Source: Cyanophora paradoxa
Lineage: Eukaryota > Glaucocystophyceae > Cyanophorales > Cyanophoraceae
Reading direction: 5' to 3'
NCBI GenBank assembly: GCA_004431415.1
Contig: QPMI01000104.1
Location: 248,001 to 312,000, forward strand
DNA length: 64,000 nt
Shown piece by piece: positions 21,301-34,564 of the stretch (within the stretch, counting starts at the first letter, position 1; each line of letters starts with the position of its first letter). The notes under the pieces are model-generated. The model made no database searches, was not told the origin of the DNA, and saw nothing but the letters and a program-made list of their open reading frames with translations. Both the position numbers and the translations under genes were made by a program.

Positions 21301-22335
21301 TGAAATTAATAATTTTCAAAATTCGACTTGGATGACCAATGTGATTTACGCTTTCATTTTTTTCCGGGAAAATGCTTTTCGACGCTTCTCGACGTGCTGT
21401 TACTGCCCATTAGAGGCCTCTCATAGAAAAGCCGCCTCGGCCATCGTGCTCCCCAGGGTCGAAAACGGGTACCTAGGTCCAAAAATTTTGGCCTGAATCG
21501 CATTTTGAATCCACGGACAGGACAGGCACAGACCTAAGGGCCTCTCCTTTCCCCAAGGCCGACACGCTTTTCATTTCATGCTTTCCGTGTTCGAATCGCC
21601 TGCTTTCCATGTTCGAATCCCGCCCGTTCCACATAATTCCGTTCGATCATCACATGTACATGGCATGCCCCACCTTGCCTGTATACGCTCCCACAGTGCT
21701 GGAGTAGACTAGAGGCTGTGGCCGGTAATTCACCAAAAAAAAGAAAAGCACAGAAAATTAAAGCATTTTCCCGGAAAAAAAATAGAAAGCGCAAATCACA
21801 TTGGCCTTCCAAGTACATACACCGCTAAGAGTACACAATATGATAATACTCTAATACACCGCTAAGAGTACCCTGTACAAAACCGCCCAAGCCCATTGGC
21901 CACAGCGACAGTACCCGGTACAAAATTTTCCAAAACTGCCACTTTATAATTAGCAGGGGCAAAATCTTTAGTAGGTCGGTCTTCGCAGGGCTTTTGTATG
22001 GCGGAGAGGGCCGGGGACTACCCCTAACAAGCGAGTCCCTGCAAAGCAGGAGTGGCCTTGGGTCTTGGGCCTTCAAGGCGTGAGGGTGGCAGCTCTTTGT
22101 TTTAAAACGGGGCCCGCGGCCGCAACCGCGCGCGGTTATAACTAGGAGCCCGGCCGCGATTGTCGCGCCGGGGGTGCAAGGGGGGAACCGGGATCTAATG
22201 AAAGAGTCCTAGTGGCGCGCATATGTACATGCGCGCGCAGAACGACCCGGCCCAGTGCGCGCGGCAGGTCGAAGGTTAAAGATAAACACAGATTATGATT
22301 TAGCTACAAGCCCGGACCTCATCCGGTGAATCGCT
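21300..22335. other. Spacer end of unit A, no gene
   Basis: Holds the antisense copy of the 9.3-kb dispersed repeat (21560-21738), a direct duplication of ACACCGCTAAGAGTAC (21818 and 21856) and a GC-rich stretch at 22090-22270. The 102-codon ORF at 21188 is duplicated in B with the rest of the spacer and shows no recognisable motif. Confidence 0.5.
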
Positions 22336-22347
22336 GAATCAGAATCT

Positions 22348-22782
22348 CTAGGAGAGGAGGGCGCCCCTGAGGGAGGCGGCGGGTCGGGGGGCAGGCCGCA
22401 GAGGGGCAGCGGCCCCGCCGGGCCCCTCGAAGCACTCGCCGCAGAGGGCGAGGTGGCGGCACGGCAGCGCCAGCACCGCCCGCGGCCGCGCCGCGCACGC
22501 GAGGCACGCCCGCGCCTCGGCGGCTCTCGCCTCGGCCAGCGCCGACGCGACGGCCGCAGTCCCCGCCGCGAGCCGCTCCTGCGCCCGCCGCAGCTCCGCC
22601 ACCGACAGGCCGGCGAGGGCGGCGGGGCCGACGGGCGCGCTCTCCGCCAGCGCCGCCTCCAGCGCCTCCACCCGCGCCCGCAGCGCCCCCTGCGAGACCG
22701 TCCGCGTCGGTCGGACGGGGAGGAAGGAAGGAGGGGCGGAGGATGGGGGGCTACCGCTTCAGCCGGGGAGTGCCCGGCGGGA

Positions 22783-22825
<43 letters not shown>

Positions 22826-25800
22826 GGGCAGCGACGGCCTCGCGGCGAGCGTGGAGGGCATCGGAGGAGGCGGCAGCGGCCTGCGCAGCGGCAACCGCTG
22901 AGCGAGACGCCGAGAGCGGGCAGGGTGGGGCGGCGCCGGGCGGGGCCGACCTCGGCCCGGGCGGCCTCGGCGGCCTTCTCCGCCTGCGCCAGCCGCTTCC
23001 GCATCCCCTCCGCCTCCGCCACCGCCTGCGCGGCGCTGTCAGAGGCCGGCGCGCCGAAGGGACGGCAGCGGCGCACGGCTGCGAGGTCGGAGCGGGCGCG
23101 CGCCGCCTCCTCCCGCGCCTCCCGCGCCCCCGCTCCGCGCTCTCCGACTCGATCCGCGCCACCTGTACCCCATCGGAAAGGGCGAGGGGGATGAAGCGCA
23201 GGGGGGTACCTCGGCATCGGAGGCGAGGCGAGACTGGGCGGCGGAGGAGGCGCGGAGGGCCACCGAGAGCCGCGCCGCCTCTGCCCGCGCCTGTACCCCG
23301 CGCCCGCCGGCTCGGCGGGAGAAGGGGAGGGGGAAAGGGGTACTGCACCGCTTCGAGGTCGGCCCGGAGCCGCGCCAGCTCCTCCCCTGTACCCCTCCTC
23401 AGAGCGGCGGGGGTGGGGATGGCAGGGGACGGGAGGGCGGGTACCGGCGAGGGGATCGACTCCCGGCCGAGGTACATCGGAGTGGTCGGGCCCCGGAGCC
23501 GCCACCGGAGCCCGGTACGAGCCCATCAGCTACGGACCGGTTCAAAAGTTGCACATAGGAGGGGCGTGGCGGGCGGAGTGCGGGCCTGATCCAAGGATAC
23601 GTCGGCGTCGATGCTCTCTGTACCCCCCGCTGCCCCCGCCGCCCCGCGAGCCCGCGCCGCCCGCTCGAACAGCGCGTCCGCCTCCTGCCCCCTCCCAAGC
23701 GAGTAAAGGACTGGCGGTCGCCGCGTCAGTAAAGACTCAGAGCGGCTCGGGCCGGCGCCGGGGCGGACCGCGGGCGAGGGACTCGGCGACGGGCGCGCAG
23801 GAGGGGTGATCGGGCCCCGCCGCCGCCTCCTGCATCCCCAGCGCACGCTGTACGAGCCGCTCAGCTCGTCTGGCTCAGGTGAGCGCGGGCAAGAGAGGCG
23901 TACCCGGAGCAAGGGCGCGGCCTCCGCCGCGCGCCCCTGCTCGGCCAGCGTCGCCCCGAGGGCGGCCAGCGCCGAGACCAAACGGGGCCCCTCGGGAGCC
24001 GAACCTCCGTCCAGCACCTCCAACGCCCTCTGCGGCGCGGCGTGAGGGGGGTACTCCGAAAGATTGTTGGGCTCAGGGGTACCCTGAAGAGGGCCTCGGC
24101 TTCGGAGAAGTCGCCCCGGTGGAAGTAGACCTCGCCCAGGCCGCAGGCGCAGCTCACCTGAGGATCCTTTCGTTAGGGGCGCGCGCAAGGGCCGCGGGCG
24201 CTAGGGCGGGGGGGTACGGACCTGCGCGGCGCGGAGCTCCTCGGGACGCTCCTCGGAGGGGGCCGCGTCGAGGGCGGCCAGCGCGCGCTGCGGGGCCGTG
24301 AGCAGATCGGCGGGCGAAAGGGAGGGGGGTACGGCGGCCTCGCCTTCAGCAGCGCCTCGGCGGCGGCGTCGTTGCCCCTGCGGCTGTAGGTGACGGCGAG
24401 GGCGCAGCAGGTCCCGATGGCGAGGGGGCTCAGCCCGAACGCGGCCTCCTGCACCGCCAGCGCCCGCTGCGGATCGAGCGCAAGGTAAGATCTTAGGATG
24501 CTTCAAGAATGAATAATAGAATGCGGGCGCGCCTCTAGGAGGGCCTCCGCCTCGTCGTGGAGGCCGCGGCCAGCGCACGCGTCCGCCAGCCTCTGCAGGC
24601 TGCGCGCGGCGTGAGGGGAGGGGGGTGAGGGAAAGGGAGGGCGGGCGAGGCCGCGCCTGAAGGCGGTGCGTGGGTGCTGCGGCCCGTACTCCGCCTCGCT
24701 CGCAGCCAGCGCGCGCTGCGGCACGCAGCGCACATGAGCCGCTGCTAAGTTTCAGTGAGGCGGTGAGCGAGCGGGCGCACTCGGAAGAGGGCCTCGGCCC
24801 TCGCCAGGTCGCCCCGCTGCATGCACTCCTGGCCCCGCTGCGAAGGAGGTCGGCCAGCTGAGCGAGACGGCAGAGAGGACGGGGCGCGGCCCGGCGGCCC
24901 GGCGGAGGCGCGCGGACCCGCTCGAGCTCGGCGCGGGCGGTCTCGGGTCCCACGGGCGTCGCCTCCTCCTCCAAAGGCGAGGCCGCCCGCCTTCCTCGCG
25001 GCGGGGGGCCCTCCGGGCGGCTCGCGAGCTCCTCCAGCGCGCTCGCCAGCTGCCCGGTCGGGGTTCAGAAGAGGCTGCGGGGCACACGACAGAGTTCTCA
25101 ACCGCACCTGCTCAGAGAACGACGCGCCGGAGCGCGGGACGGGGCCACGGGCGCCCCCCGCGGCGCGGCGGGGGGGTACGGGGCCGGAGGAGCCCGGGCC
25201 CGCGGCGCGGCCCGCCCGGAGCCGAGCGCGGGGCGGCCCTCGAGGGGGACGCGGGGGAAACCACAGCGGCGGCGGCGCCGGCTGCCGAGGCGGAGGCGGC
25301 GGAGGCGGCGCCGGCGGCGCGGCGTCCCCAGGTCCCGGGCTTGCTCCCGCCGCCGCCCGAAGACGCGGCGCGCACCCGCGAGAGGGGCGACATCGGCGCC
25401 TGTGGAGCCTCTGGTGGCTCCGAGGAGGTGGAAGTGGAGGGGGCGGGGGCGGGGGCGAGGGCGCTGGGGAGGATGCCGGCGGCGCCGGCGAGGGAGCCGG
25501 AGAAGGAGGCGCGGCTGGCGGGGGCCAGCGGGATGCCCGAGAGGCCCACCTGGCGGGGAGGCGGAGTCAGAGCCGATAAGAATATAAACCAGAGCTATGG
25601 GCTTTCGACCCTTTCCAGCTCAATGGCTGTACATGTATGTATAGCTAGCGCGCAGGCGGCCTTACCGAGTAGACCTCCTCGATGAAGGAGATCGCCTGCG
25701 ACTGCCTGCGACGCCCCCACCCCCGTGCTCAGATGAGATCTGAGCCGGGCCGGGGCGGCCCCGGACGCACCGGTAGGCCCGCCCCCCGACGGCGAAGTGC

Positions 25801-26150
25801 TGGCTGGAGGCGGGCGCGGGGAGGGAGACCAGGGCCGCCTGGGAGCGGCGCGAGGGCGCGCCCCGCGCCTGCAGCGCCTGCCGAGTGCTCCCCCGGGCCC
25901 GTCTTTATGCACATCTCAACTGTAGGGCCGCCCGAGGCTCAGGGGCCAGGGCCCCTTGGAGGGGCAGGGGGCTCAGCGGGGGTGGAGGGAGCGTGCCGAA
26001 GGACGGGGCCGCTTCTGACCTGACCGCGGGCCGCCCCCTCGGCAGCTGATGGGCCGCAACGATCGCGGGTACCGCATCGAGGCCCCCGAATCCGTCGCCG
26101 ACAACCGCGAGGTCTGCCCGCGCGCCCGCCCCCGTGGCCGAGGCTGACGC
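22348..26150 (-). CDS. TPR / coiled-coil / RING protein gene, copy B
   Basis: Same exon order as copy A: N-terminal SFIEEVYS exon, TPR exons such as GEVYFHRGDFSEAEALFR and LGATLAEQGRAAEAAPLLR, coiled coil, poly-Ala, RING. Within the RING exon three single-G losses in G runs (near 22383, 22402 and 22412 relative to copy C) shift the frame across the last zinc ligands. CPLC is therefore replaced by out-of-frame residues before the frame is restored. All three changes are homopolymer contractions, so sequencing error is as likely as a real RING-dead paralogue. Introns begin GTACCCC and end GGGGTACAG more cleanly than in A. Confidence 0.68.
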
Positions 26151-26553
26151 CGCGCTGCTGGGCCGGGCCGGGCCGGGCCGGGCTAGGCTGGGATGGGCCG
26201 GGCTGGGCTTGGCAAGGGCTAGCGGCTAGCTGCAGGGGGAACAGACGCCACCCGCGCCGCCTCCCGAGGCCCGCCTGGGAAATCTAAATCAAACCGCCTC
26301 CGTCGGCGCCGATTGCAACCGCGCCGCGGCAGACCTTCTTCCGCCCCTCCTGCCCGCACCCCATGGCCACCCCCTCAACCCTCCCGTCCACGGGCCACAG
26401 GCTCACAGCCCCTCTCTACCCCTCATGGCTCTACCCCTCACGGCTCCGGATCCTGTCGGACGTGGTATCGCAGAGCAAATATATACTCAATCCCAGTTCA
26501 GCTATCGTATTCAAGCGATTGAACTCTAGTACTGGGACCTAGGCTAAACGGCG

Positions 26554-29500
26554 ATGTCGGTGGTGTATGCCTCGAGCTCGGTGTCGGCAATCATCTGCAG
26601 GAATAAAATAAGGCAATTATTGCAAGCCGTGAGCGCGAGCTCACCAAAACCTCGGCGTCCACCTCTTCATCTATCTCCACGCAAACGGTATCGATGCCAA
26701 TTGCAACGTCGGCCTGAGCATCGATATCGATATCCTCGTCATCGACATACTGCGAGACAAGAATCCGCAAGCGAGATATGTGCATATTTGAATCGACCGA
26801 CTTGGGAAAACAAAATTCGCACACCGGTACCTTCAGTTCGGCCTCATCCACCAGTGCAACGGCATCGTCAAGCTGAGCAAATGTGCCTTCGTGCGCATGG
26901 AGATTTACGTGGTGAGTTTTTCGGATTCAATATTCGCGCATACACTCGATCTTTGAAGTTCGTGCTTACAATCGAGCTTGTTCGTGTATCCAGGAACAGT
27001 ATTGCAATCGAGGCGGAGATTGGTCGACCTGCCTGGAGGCATCACTTCGAGAGACCTCAAAAGTAACAATTTTAATGCGAAGAGCAAGCCGAATCTAACG
27101 CACGCGGCCTTGCCCCAAACTTCGACCTCGCTGAAGTTAATGTACTGATCGGTCCCTGCCGAATTCGAATCCGCTCAGTGGAAGATCGCCAAGTACTGGT
27201 ACTAGTTGAAATCGGCGTCGACGTCTAGCTCCGGTTTAAACACAACCGCCACACGCACCAGCTGACGACGTTTTCGTGATCCGAACGGCGTCCCCTGTCC
27301 GTATCGAATTCGAACAGAATTAAATTCGAAGTGTGTGAGTTTCTTCGAGCTCGACGTCATTGATCGTAAAATTAAAGCGGAATCCGAAATCCGAAATCCG
27401 AAATCGCATGGAGGTCACTAGAGGTCAAAAAGTTAAGCGCACCGACAGTCCCCGACGACGGAAGCACGTGCTTTGTCAAGTTCGTGACAGTGGAATCGAA
27501 CACGGGGCTGGCAATCGTTGGAGACGTGTAGACCTGCATCCGCCCGAGCTCATGATCAGCTCGACTGGAATATATATAACAGCTGGAACAGAGTTCTTGC
27601 ACCACTTTGCCATCATTCAAAACCTGTCAGTTCGAAGTCAATGCGAACTCGACGTGAGCTTATAATTCCAATTAAGAGATCGAAGAGCGGAAAGACTCTC
27701 GATCGACGTTCGGACGCGAATGCAAATGCGCTTGCCTCGTAAACGATGTTCTTGAATCGGGTCCCAGCGTTACCTGCGTTGTCTCAAAATAAGTCCTGTG
27801 CGTGATTAGAAGAACGTCATTCCTGCACGTACCTGAGCGCTGCGCAATGCAAAATGCGGGCGAGCGTCATGATCAGTTGCACAAACATTGAATTCGAACT
27901 TCTAAGCTTCTTGATTGATTTAACATCGCGCACGTTGTAAACGTCAATTTGTCCGACCGTGTAGTCTTTCTGCAGTGCAAAGGGTCAGGCTTTATTCGAA
28001 CGCGGGGATGAAAACCCGAAGTATTCGAAATGTGCGCTTACGCCAAGGTTGATGGTGATGGCAGGCTTCATATCGGAATCTGATGAATGATATCCGCGAG
28101 CACTGCCAAAGTCCCCAGACTTTCCTTTTCCATCTGTGCGCGTGCATCGCAAGCAGATCGCACTGCAACAATAAGTTCACTCGCAAATATTGATATCATG
28201 CGCACCGGTGGCCAGCGTACTGGGGTAGTCGGAGGTATCTGACGATAGGAAAGGGATGCGCGTTCGGTCAAACAAATGTGCGCGTGCATTGGAGACCGTT
28301 GACGAAAGGAGCACATTGAGAGGTCGCATTTGTCGAAGCCCCCAGAGCAACGTTCTCCCAACCAGCGGACCTGCCGTTCCGATCGCGGCACGGTGAGTCA
28401 AGATCCGGATCCGGCAACGCGCACCGGCTCAAGGGACGATAATTGGCAATCGCACTTCATGGCGTTCACGTGGGTGTCCCATACCCAGACTGGCCTGCAA
28501 CACTGGCTCAAATGCGATTGCGACCCTAGACAAATCAAAGGAATTGAAAACAGTCGAGCGCACGCGGCCTTGCCCCAAACTTCGACCTCGCCGAGGTTCA
28601 ATATCTGATCGGTGCCTGCCGAATCCGCTCAATGCAAGATGGCAAAGTTGAACATATAGGCGTCGACAACTGCGGATAAAAACACAATACCGCCCCACGC
28701 ACCAGCTGATGATGTTTTCGTAATTCGAACGGTGTCCCCTGTCCGTATGCGATTCGAACGAATTCCGAAATCGTATGGAGGTCACTAGAGGTCAAAAAGT
28801 TAAGCGCACCGACAGTCCCCGACGACGGAAGCACGTGCTTTGTCAAGTTCGTGACAGTGGCATCGTATGCCGGGCTGGCAATCGTTGGAGACGTGTAGAC
28901 CTGCATCCGCCCGAGCTCATGATCAGCTCGACTAGAATATATATAACATGTACAGCTGGAACAGAGTTCTCGCACCACTTTGCCATCATTCAAAACCTGT
29001 CAGTTCGAAGTCAATGCGAACTCGACGTGAGCTTATAATTCCAATTAAGAGATCGAAGAGCGGAAAGACTCTCGATCGACGTTCGGACGCGAATGCAAAT
29101 GCGCTTGCCTCGTAAACAATGTTCTTGTATCGGGTCCCGAGGTTTTCTGCGTTGTCTCAAAATCATGCATGATATATAAGCAGAACGTCATTCCTGCACG
29201 TACCGTCCGTGCGCTGCGCAATGCAAAGTACAGGCGAGCGTCAGTTACACAAACACACAACTCTAGAGCTTCATTATTAATTTCAAGAGCGGGCACGTTG
29301 TAAACGTCGATTTCTCCGACCAAGTAGTCTTTCTGCAGTGCAAATGAACAGGCCTTATAAATACGCCAGCGCAGGGAGGAAAAGGAAGATTTGAAACATG
29401 CACTTACGCCAAGGTTAATGGAGATGACAGGCTTGCTGTCGGCGCCTGATGAATGATATCCATTGACTTTGGAGAAGTTCCCCTCCTTTCCTTGTCCATC

Positions 29501-30320
29501 TGCGCAAGCGTGTCGCACCATGGCCAGTGGCACTGCAATGGCAAGGTCACTCGCGAAGATTGATATCGCGCGCACCGGTGGCCAGTTTGCTGGAATAGGC
29601 GGAGGTATCTGGCGATAACAGAGGAACACGCGTACGCGTTTGGTCAGAGAAACTGTGCGTTGGAGAGCATTGTCGAAAGGAGCACATTCAGAGGTTGCAG
29701 TTGTCGAAGCCGCCAAAGCAACGTTCTCCCAGCCAGCGGACCTGCCGTTCCGATCGCGGCACGGTGAGGTTAGATCCGGATCCGGCAACGCCAGCATAAA
29801 TATAAGGGACGATGAATCGTACTTCATGGAGTTCACGTGGGGTGTCCAGGCGTCTGCGCCCGCGATCGGCGCCGCGGCCGTCGATGTCGACGTCTGGAGC
29901 ACCTCGCAACCATATCCCATGCCTTCAGACTCCGTGAAACGCCAGGATTTAGCTCCAACAGGCGTGCAAGCGTTTGTTGCTTTCGCTATGTGTTGGCCAT
30001 ATTCGTCCCCGAAAGGATCTTTCAACACTCCCGTGTCCCCATTAAGAAGGGCGGTCCCCGTGCAGTCCGCGTTGGCAAAGCAGGTAAACTCTGTGGCGCG
30101 AACGGCGTCATGCATATGATCGTGATCAGCACGTACCAGCGCTCGAGCTTCATCGCAAAGCGCGCACTGCCGCCCATGATGACCTCAATCGAATCGGTTC
30201 TCGTTCGCGCAACAGCAGCAAGGATCCAGAAGACCCTGCCACAGTGCGCAGGGCCGTCGGTCGTCTATAGCAAGCACCAAAGTATGTATCCGCGGCGATT
30301 CCGCGCCCTCACCTAGGCCT
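26554..30320 (-). CDS. Secreted lectin gene, copy B, two F5/8 C-type domains
   Basis: Minus-strand gene like copy A but about 1.38 kb longer. The 5' exon (about 30115-29640) carries the Cys-containing N-terminal region and ENVALAASTTATSECAPF. Downstream exons give DGQGKEGNFSKVNGYHSS, PVISINLG, KDYLVGEIDVYNV and LNLGEVEVWGKAACARL (about 28600) as domain 1. A second ENVAL/DGKGKSGDFGSA/ITINLG/EVEVWGKA series (28400-27100) is domain 2, ending with the acidic tail exon at 26591-26851. The protein is expected to be extracellular and carbohydrate-binding; ligand unknown. The N-terminus is unresolved. Confidence 0.68.
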
Positions 30321-30329
30321 AGGCCTTAA

Positions 30330-33300
30330 GAGATTGAACTTCGAACTTTGAAGTGAACAACCACAAACTTGCAAGTTGAAAGGCAAGAGCGACTCCGAGA
30401 ACTCTGTCTCCGACTCGGCGAGCTTGACTCAGGCTCGAGGCTCCGAAGAGCCCAGGCTAGCCGGCCCCCACCTCCGGGGCCGTGGCCCCACGGCCCTAGG
30501 AGCCGCGGCTAGCCGGCGGCGGCCTATTGGCAATACTAGCTATACCGTGTAACACAAAAATATGGCTGACAGATTTATGTCGTTATAGACTTATAGTACG
30601 GTTATACAACTTGACCCTTCTCTTGGTGGAATATGACGGTACCAAATTATGTCGTAATGAAAATTTCAGGCTTGTCGTCAGTGACTCGTCAGTGACTCAG
30701 TGTATGGGGCGGTAAATTGTATGGGGTACCACTGAGAGTGCCCTACTTTGACGGTCTCAAATTATGTCGTTATTTCACGTCCGAAGCGACATAATCTGGT
30801 ACCGACATAGTAAAGGTTTTTTTTTGAGAGACTACCGTGGGGCGGCTCGCTGTGGGCCTGTGGCGCCGCGCCAAGTTCGTTCGGCGCCGGACGTCTGGTG
30901 GCCGCCCCAAAAATTACCGCCCCATACAAGCCTTAAAATTTCATAGCAACATAATTTGGGAGCGTCATATTTCACGCACGGGAGTCCAGGTTTTATAAAC
31001 GACATCTCAGATGGCGTCCGACCGTCGGACGGTCACGGTCATATTTAAGTGTTACTGTGTTACTAAGCTACACGGTCACCGGGTAGCCGGCGCCGGCCCC
31101 CAACTAGGGCTGGGCACAGTCCGACTTTTCCCCCACCGGGTCGGTGGGCCCGCTGACTGTTACCCACCGGTGGCGGTCGGTGGAGGTGGGGGTACGTGCT
31201 ACAGTGCGTGAAAATTGACAAGAAATACGCTAAATTCTGCACAGCTTCAAGGCGCTACGCGCCTACTCTGTTCCCAACTGTCTAAAGCAATTGCAAGTGC
31301 TTTGGGGCGAGTTCCGAAAGTTCAAGCCAGTTGTGGGGGAGGCCGGGGTGGTTGATGCTCAGAAGGGGTACGGGATATCGCGATCGATGGCGTCAGCTCC
31401 CTTGGGCTCCGTCGGATTGAAGAGCACAGGAGCGCAGGAGAGCAGGAAGATGAACTAAGCAGGACTTTCCTGACCTGGGTGCACGGAATATGTAACTTTC
31501 GCGCGCGAGAATATGAAATTTTCGCGAGCCTACCCCCCCTAGAAATTTTATTTGTATGGGACCGGGCGTTGTTTGGCGGTGGGCCAGAGTTTCCACCCGG
31601 TCGGTGGGAGGCCGCCACTGCCACCGGCCGCCACCGGCCCAGCCCTACGGGCCCCAACCTGGCCGGGCGCCGCGGCCGGCTGGCCCCAGCCCGGCCGCCC
31701 CACGCCGTCGACGTCCACGCCGTGACGCCGTGACGGTGACGGGCCACGGGCCACCGGCCAGTACTAGCCCAGTAGTAGCTAGGGTTACCGTCTGACGGTA
31801 ATGTCGGTCCCCCAGGCTCCGACATCGACAATGTCGAATGTCAGGTGGATTTCGGTGCGATCCGACAGAGGGGGGGGGTAGGGGTCGTCTCCGCCGGCAG
31901 AATGCGCCATAAATTATAAATTAAGGCTTCTGGTGCTCCAGGAAGTTATTCCAAGCAGGTCTGAAGACTCTGAACACATTCCCCACCTAAGGAATCCATT
32001 GAAGCGTGGGTTCTAGGTGAGCGACGGGCCGGCGATGGCAGGGAGGGGGCGAGAAAAGCATTAAAAACTATTTAAAAATGCATTATTTTAATCATTATTT
32101 CCGACATGTCGGTCGCCCTCGCCGACACCGCACCGACATTCGACATTGACGACCGTTTGACGAAGCTCCGAATTGTCGGTGCGGTAACCCTAGTAGTAGC
32201 CACTGCTAGCCAGCGCAGGCGGGGCCCGCCGGCGCCGGGGGCCTTGCTATTGACTCAGTGATGCGCGCGAGAGTGACTCAGTGACGTCGACGGTCCGACG
32301 GTCGACCTTAAAGCTTGTCGCCGAGTCGCCTAGGGCGATTGCGTAAAATACTATGATCAATGATCATCGGATAGCGACTAGCCTAGGCTCAGACTAGCTA
32401 GTGCGTCTGCTCGGCCCTTCAGCCACGGGCCACGGCCACGGGCCACGGCCCAAAGAGCCGCGGCTAGCCGGCGGCGCCGGCCGCCGGCCGGCCGGCGCCG
32501 GCCTACTAGGCTAGGGAATCGTACTACAGTACGGACCGTCGGACCGTACGGTGTACGGTAATAGCGACCGGGGATTCCGGAATCCGGATCCGGGGCCCTT
32601 CCGGGCCGGGAATACTAGGGAATCAGTACTAGTAGTAGGGATACGGTGGGGAATGAAAGGATGCCAGAAAGGATGTACCGAGTCTACTACCGTCGGGCAC
32701 TAAATTACCGCGGCAGAAATTACCGCGTTTAAAAACGCGGCCCGCCATAGAGCAAAATACCGCGGTACCAAATTACCGCGTTTTTACAAATTTGAGGCTT
32801 GTATGGGGCGGCATTTGGGGGGGTACTGTATGGGGCGACCTCTCAGCAACAAATTACCGCGGGATCAAATTACCGCGTTTTAACAAATTCTCGGCGCGGT
32901 AATTTGGTACCACGGTAATTAAGTGGGCGCGGTATTTATGTGTTCTACGGTAGTACTACTACCGTGTGGCACTATAATACCGCGCTCACCTAATTACCGC
33001 GGTACCAAATTACCGCGCCGAGGGGTGCGGTCTCTTGAAATTAATAATTTTCAAAATTCGACTTGGATGACCAATGTGATTTACGCTTTCATTTTTTTCC
33101 GGGAAAATGCTTTTCGACGCTTCTCGACGTGCTGTTACTGCCCATTAGAGGCCTCTCATAGAAAAGCCGCCTCGGCCATCGTGCTCCCCAGGGTCGAAAA
33201 CGGGTACCTAGGTCCAAAAATTTTGGCCTGAATCGCATTTTGAATCCACGGACAGGACAGGCACAGACCTAAGGGCCTCTCCTTTCCCCAAGGCCGACAC

Positions 33301-34075
33301 GCTTTTCATTTCATGCTTTCCGTGTTCGAATCGCCTGCTTTCCATGTTCGAATCCCGCCCGTTCCACATAATTCCGTTCGATCATCACATGTACATGGCA
33401 TGCCCCACCTTGCCTGTATACGCTCCCACAGTGCTGGAGTAGACTAGAGGCTGTGGCCGGTAATTCACCAAAAAAAAGAAAAGCACAGAAAATTAAAGCA
33501 TTTTCCCGGAAAAAAAATAGAAGCGCAAATCACATTGGCCTTCCAAGTACATACACCGCTAAGAGTACACAATATGATAATACTCTAATACACCGCTAAG
33601 AGTACCCTGTACAAAACCGCCCAAGCCCATTGGCCACAGCGACAGTACCCGGTACAAAATTTTCCAAAACTGCCACTTTATAATTAGCAGGGGCAAAATC
33701 TTTAGTAGGTCGGTCTTCGCAGGGCTTTTGTATGGCGGAGAGGGCCGGGGACTACCCCTAACAAGCGAGTCCCTGCAAAGCAGGAGTGGCCTTGGGTCTT
33801 GGGCCTTCAAGGCGTGAGGGTGGCAGCTCTTTGTTTTAAAACGGGGCCCGCGGCCGCAACCGCGCGCGGTTATAACTAGGAGCCCGGCCGCGATTGTCGC
33901 GCCGGGGGTGCAAGGGGGGAACCGGGATCTAATGAAAGAGTCCTAGTGGCGCGCATATGTACATGCGCGCGGCAGAACGACCCCGGCCCAGTGCGCGCGG
34001 CAGGTCGAAGGTTAAAGATAAACACAGATTATGATTTAGCTACAAGCCCGGACCTCATCCGGTGAATCGCTGAAT
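30330..34075. other. Unit B repeat-rich spacer, no gene
   Basis: Near-identical to the unit A spacer without the 1.9-kb insertion. It holds the GC palindromes (30465), the GGTACCAAATTATGTCG family, the MITE copy (about 31789-32205), the intact target site at 32718, the AAATTACCGCG cluster and the dispersed repeat (33292-33472). Confidence 0.6.
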
Positions 34076-34083
34076 CAGAATCT

Positions 34084-34518
34084 CTAGGAGAGGAGGGCGC
34101 CCCTGAGGGAGGCGGCGGGGTCGGGGGGCAGGCCGCAGAGGGGGCAGCGGGCCCCGCCGGGCCCCTCGAAGCACTCGCCGCAGAGGGCGAGGTGGCGGCA
34201 CGGCAGCGCCAGCACCGCCCGCGGCCGCGCCGCGCACGCGAGGCACGCCCGCGCCTCGGCGGCTCTCGCCTCGGCCAGCGCCGACGCGACGGCCGCAGTC
34301 CCCGCCGCGAGCCGCTCCTGCGCCCGCCGCAGCTCCGCCACCGACAGGCCGGCGAGGGCGGCGGGGCCGACGGGCGCGCTCTCCGCCAGCGCCGCCTCCA
34401 GCGCCTCCACCCGCGCCCGCAGCGCCCCTGCGAGACCGTCCGCGTCGGTCGGACGGGGAGGAAGGAAGGAGGGGGCGGAGGATGGGGGCTACCGCTTCAG
34501 CCGGGGAGTGCCGGCGGG

Positions 34519-34564
<46 letters not shown>

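Larger units (their letters stand above)
9950..22340. repeat. Tandem segmental duplication, unit A
   Basis: First of three direct copies of a cassette: TPR-RING gene, lectin gene, spacer. RING stop codons at 9961, 22348 and 34084 set the register. Unit A is longer in the spacer because of a 1.9-kb insertion, and shorter in the lectin gene because it has one lectin domain instead of two. A is the most diverged copy in the TPR-RING gene; B and C are nearly identical. Confidence 0.93.
22340..34075. repeat. Tandem segmental duplication, unit B
   Basis: Second direct copy of the cassette, 11.74 kb by the distance between RING stop codons. It lacks the 1.9-kb insertion of A and the two insertions of C, so it best represents the ancestral spacer. 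Its lectin gene has two domains. Confidence 0.93.

Noticed and set aside
21188-21496. 102-codon ORF conserved between units A and B as a gene
   Set aside because: It is conserved only because the spacer is duplicated. It overlaps the AAATTACCGCG repeats and has no motif or splice context.
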